In this document: one piece after another, positions 39,642 through 40,117 of the stretch
How positions within the stretch are numbered: position 1 is the stretch's first letter
How the letters are laid out: every line of letters starts with the position of its first letter
The notes under the pieces: generated by a model
The model's database searches: none
Told to the model about the DNA's origin: nothing
The model's input: only the letters and a program-made list of their open reading frames with translations
Program-made: the position numbers and the translations under genes
IMG/VR virus record: IMGVR_UViG_3300015261_000106
Coordinates: 1 to 40,117 of that record
Reading direction: 5' to 3' (one strand)
DNA from: a virus
DNA length: 40,117 bases

Positions 39642-39994
39642 CGCATTCTCCTTTCCGCAGCGTAATAAAATAATTAACCCATTCAGTTTTTGGGTGATGG
39701 AGGCATTGTGCCATAAAAAAGTGCTGCAAAACTGTTAGCCGGGGCAGGGTCCAATGGGGCGGAGTCATTCTGCGCGTGAACAGCCGACAGGCTACGGGTG
39801 GCTAAGGCGGAAATGAGATAGGTAAGGTAAGGTGATTTGCTTTGGACTCAAGCTCCGGCGTGGAGCTCATCCGAAGGCTACATCTAGGGCAAATTTAGGG
39901 CAGAATCAGGACCGCTTTGAACCGCTTTAGGCCTCGTCAGTCTTGGTCTCCTCCCATGTTTCAAGGCCTCTAGCGGTATAGACTGTCATCCAAA
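39642..39994. other. Right end, non-coding attP arm region
   Basis: No gene is seen. It holds the promoter area of the 405-aa gene, a TAGGTAAGGTAAGG-type direct repeat near 39820, a CTCCGGCGTGGAG hairpin, and the TAGGGCA pair. It is the phage side of attR. Confidence 0.5.
39885..39902 (+). promoter_or_regulatory. Candidate right arm-type integrase sites (TAGGGCA x2)
   Basis: TAGGGCA at 39885-39891 and 39896-39902, 11 bp apart, repeats the pair at 181-198 in spacing and orientation. In the circular phage the two pairs would flank the attP core. Confidence 0.55.
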
Positions 39995-40078
39995 AGGGTT
40001 CAAATCCCTATCTCTCCGCCATTATTGAATACGATTAAGCCCCTGAAATGGTTGAACATTTCAGGGGCTTTTTCGTTT
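39995..40078. repeat. attR: 84-bp direct repeat (right prophage end)
   Basis: This copy of 84-167 has one difference. It begins in the T stem of tRNA-Ser but is joined to phage sequence, so only the last 27 bases of the tRNA are present and the copy is non-functional as a tRNA. It includes a second copy of the tRNA terminator (40037-40073). Confidence 0.93.
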
Positions 40079-40117
40079 TTCGGGTTTGAGTGATTCTAGT
40101 GCGCATTGTTTTGCGCA

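Noticed and set aside
1-40117. CRISPR arrays or insertion sequences
   Set aside because: I saw no regularly spaced repeat-spacer units and no transposase gene in any frame.

Overview
The window holds one complete integrated P2-like (phiCTX/P2 type, contractile-tailed) prophage in a Pseudomonas-like chromosome. The host assignment is inference. It rests on the moderately high GC of the structural genes, on DUF3077 and DUF6124 small proteins (families I know mainly from Pseudomonas), and on the Pseudomonas-type leader in front of both. The element is bounded by an 84-bp direct repeat (84-167 and 39995-40078, one mismatch). The repeat starts in the T arm of a tRNA-Ser(CGA) gene and runs through that gene's terminator. 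Integration therefore left a complete tRNA on the left and only a 3' fragment on the right.

Layout. Left end, minus strand: HNH protein, tyrosine integrase, excisionase-like protein, a large primase-helicase, a small unknown protein, an Ogr/Delta zinc finger and a Cro-like HTH protein. All but the HNH gene overlap or nearly abut and look like one early operon (about 6.15 kb down to 1.1 kb). It faces a divergent cI-like repressor across a compact double promoter with direct-repeat operators. From 6.6 to 10.6 kb lies accessory cargo: a 57-aa ORF, an Abi_2 (AbiD/F-type) gene with its own small structured RNA, a DUF3077 gene behind a structured leader, and a DUF2971 gene. From 10.6 to 32.5 kb are the late genes in P2 order: D, U, T, E(E'), FII, FI, then tail fibre assembly, H, I, J, W, V, then S, R, X, L, M, N, O on the minus strand and P, Q on the plus strand. 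A Com/DNA-cytosine-methylase pair follows D. A DUF6124 gene and two accessory genes (a tandem-nuclease protein and a membrane-anchored GNAT-like protein) are inserted between late modules. Three TGT-N13-ACA sites stand in front of the three late units and probably bind the Ogr-like activator.

The right end (32.5-39.6 kb) is a second cargo block: a HEPN-domain protein, an SOS module (YedK/HMCES diverging from LexA-boxed umuDC), an Abi-P2-like reverse transcriptase, a structured 0.7-kb intergenic region containing an orphan tRNA-Gly(CCC) 3' half, and an unrecognised 405-aa protein.

The points most worth a second look are the following. (1) A roughly 60-nt RNA with a near-consensus promoter and its own terminator sits directly upstream of the Abi_2/HEPN gene, in the layout of an RNA-antitoxin system. 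(2) Two copies of a conserved leader precede two small genes, each with mutually exclusive hairpins that can hide a ribosome binding site. (3) The P2 lysis cassette is entirely absent, X running straight into R. (4) A reverse transcriptase neighbours a fossil attachment site for a different tRNA. The prophage carries at least four candidate anti-phage genes and looks as much like a defence carrier as like a virus.
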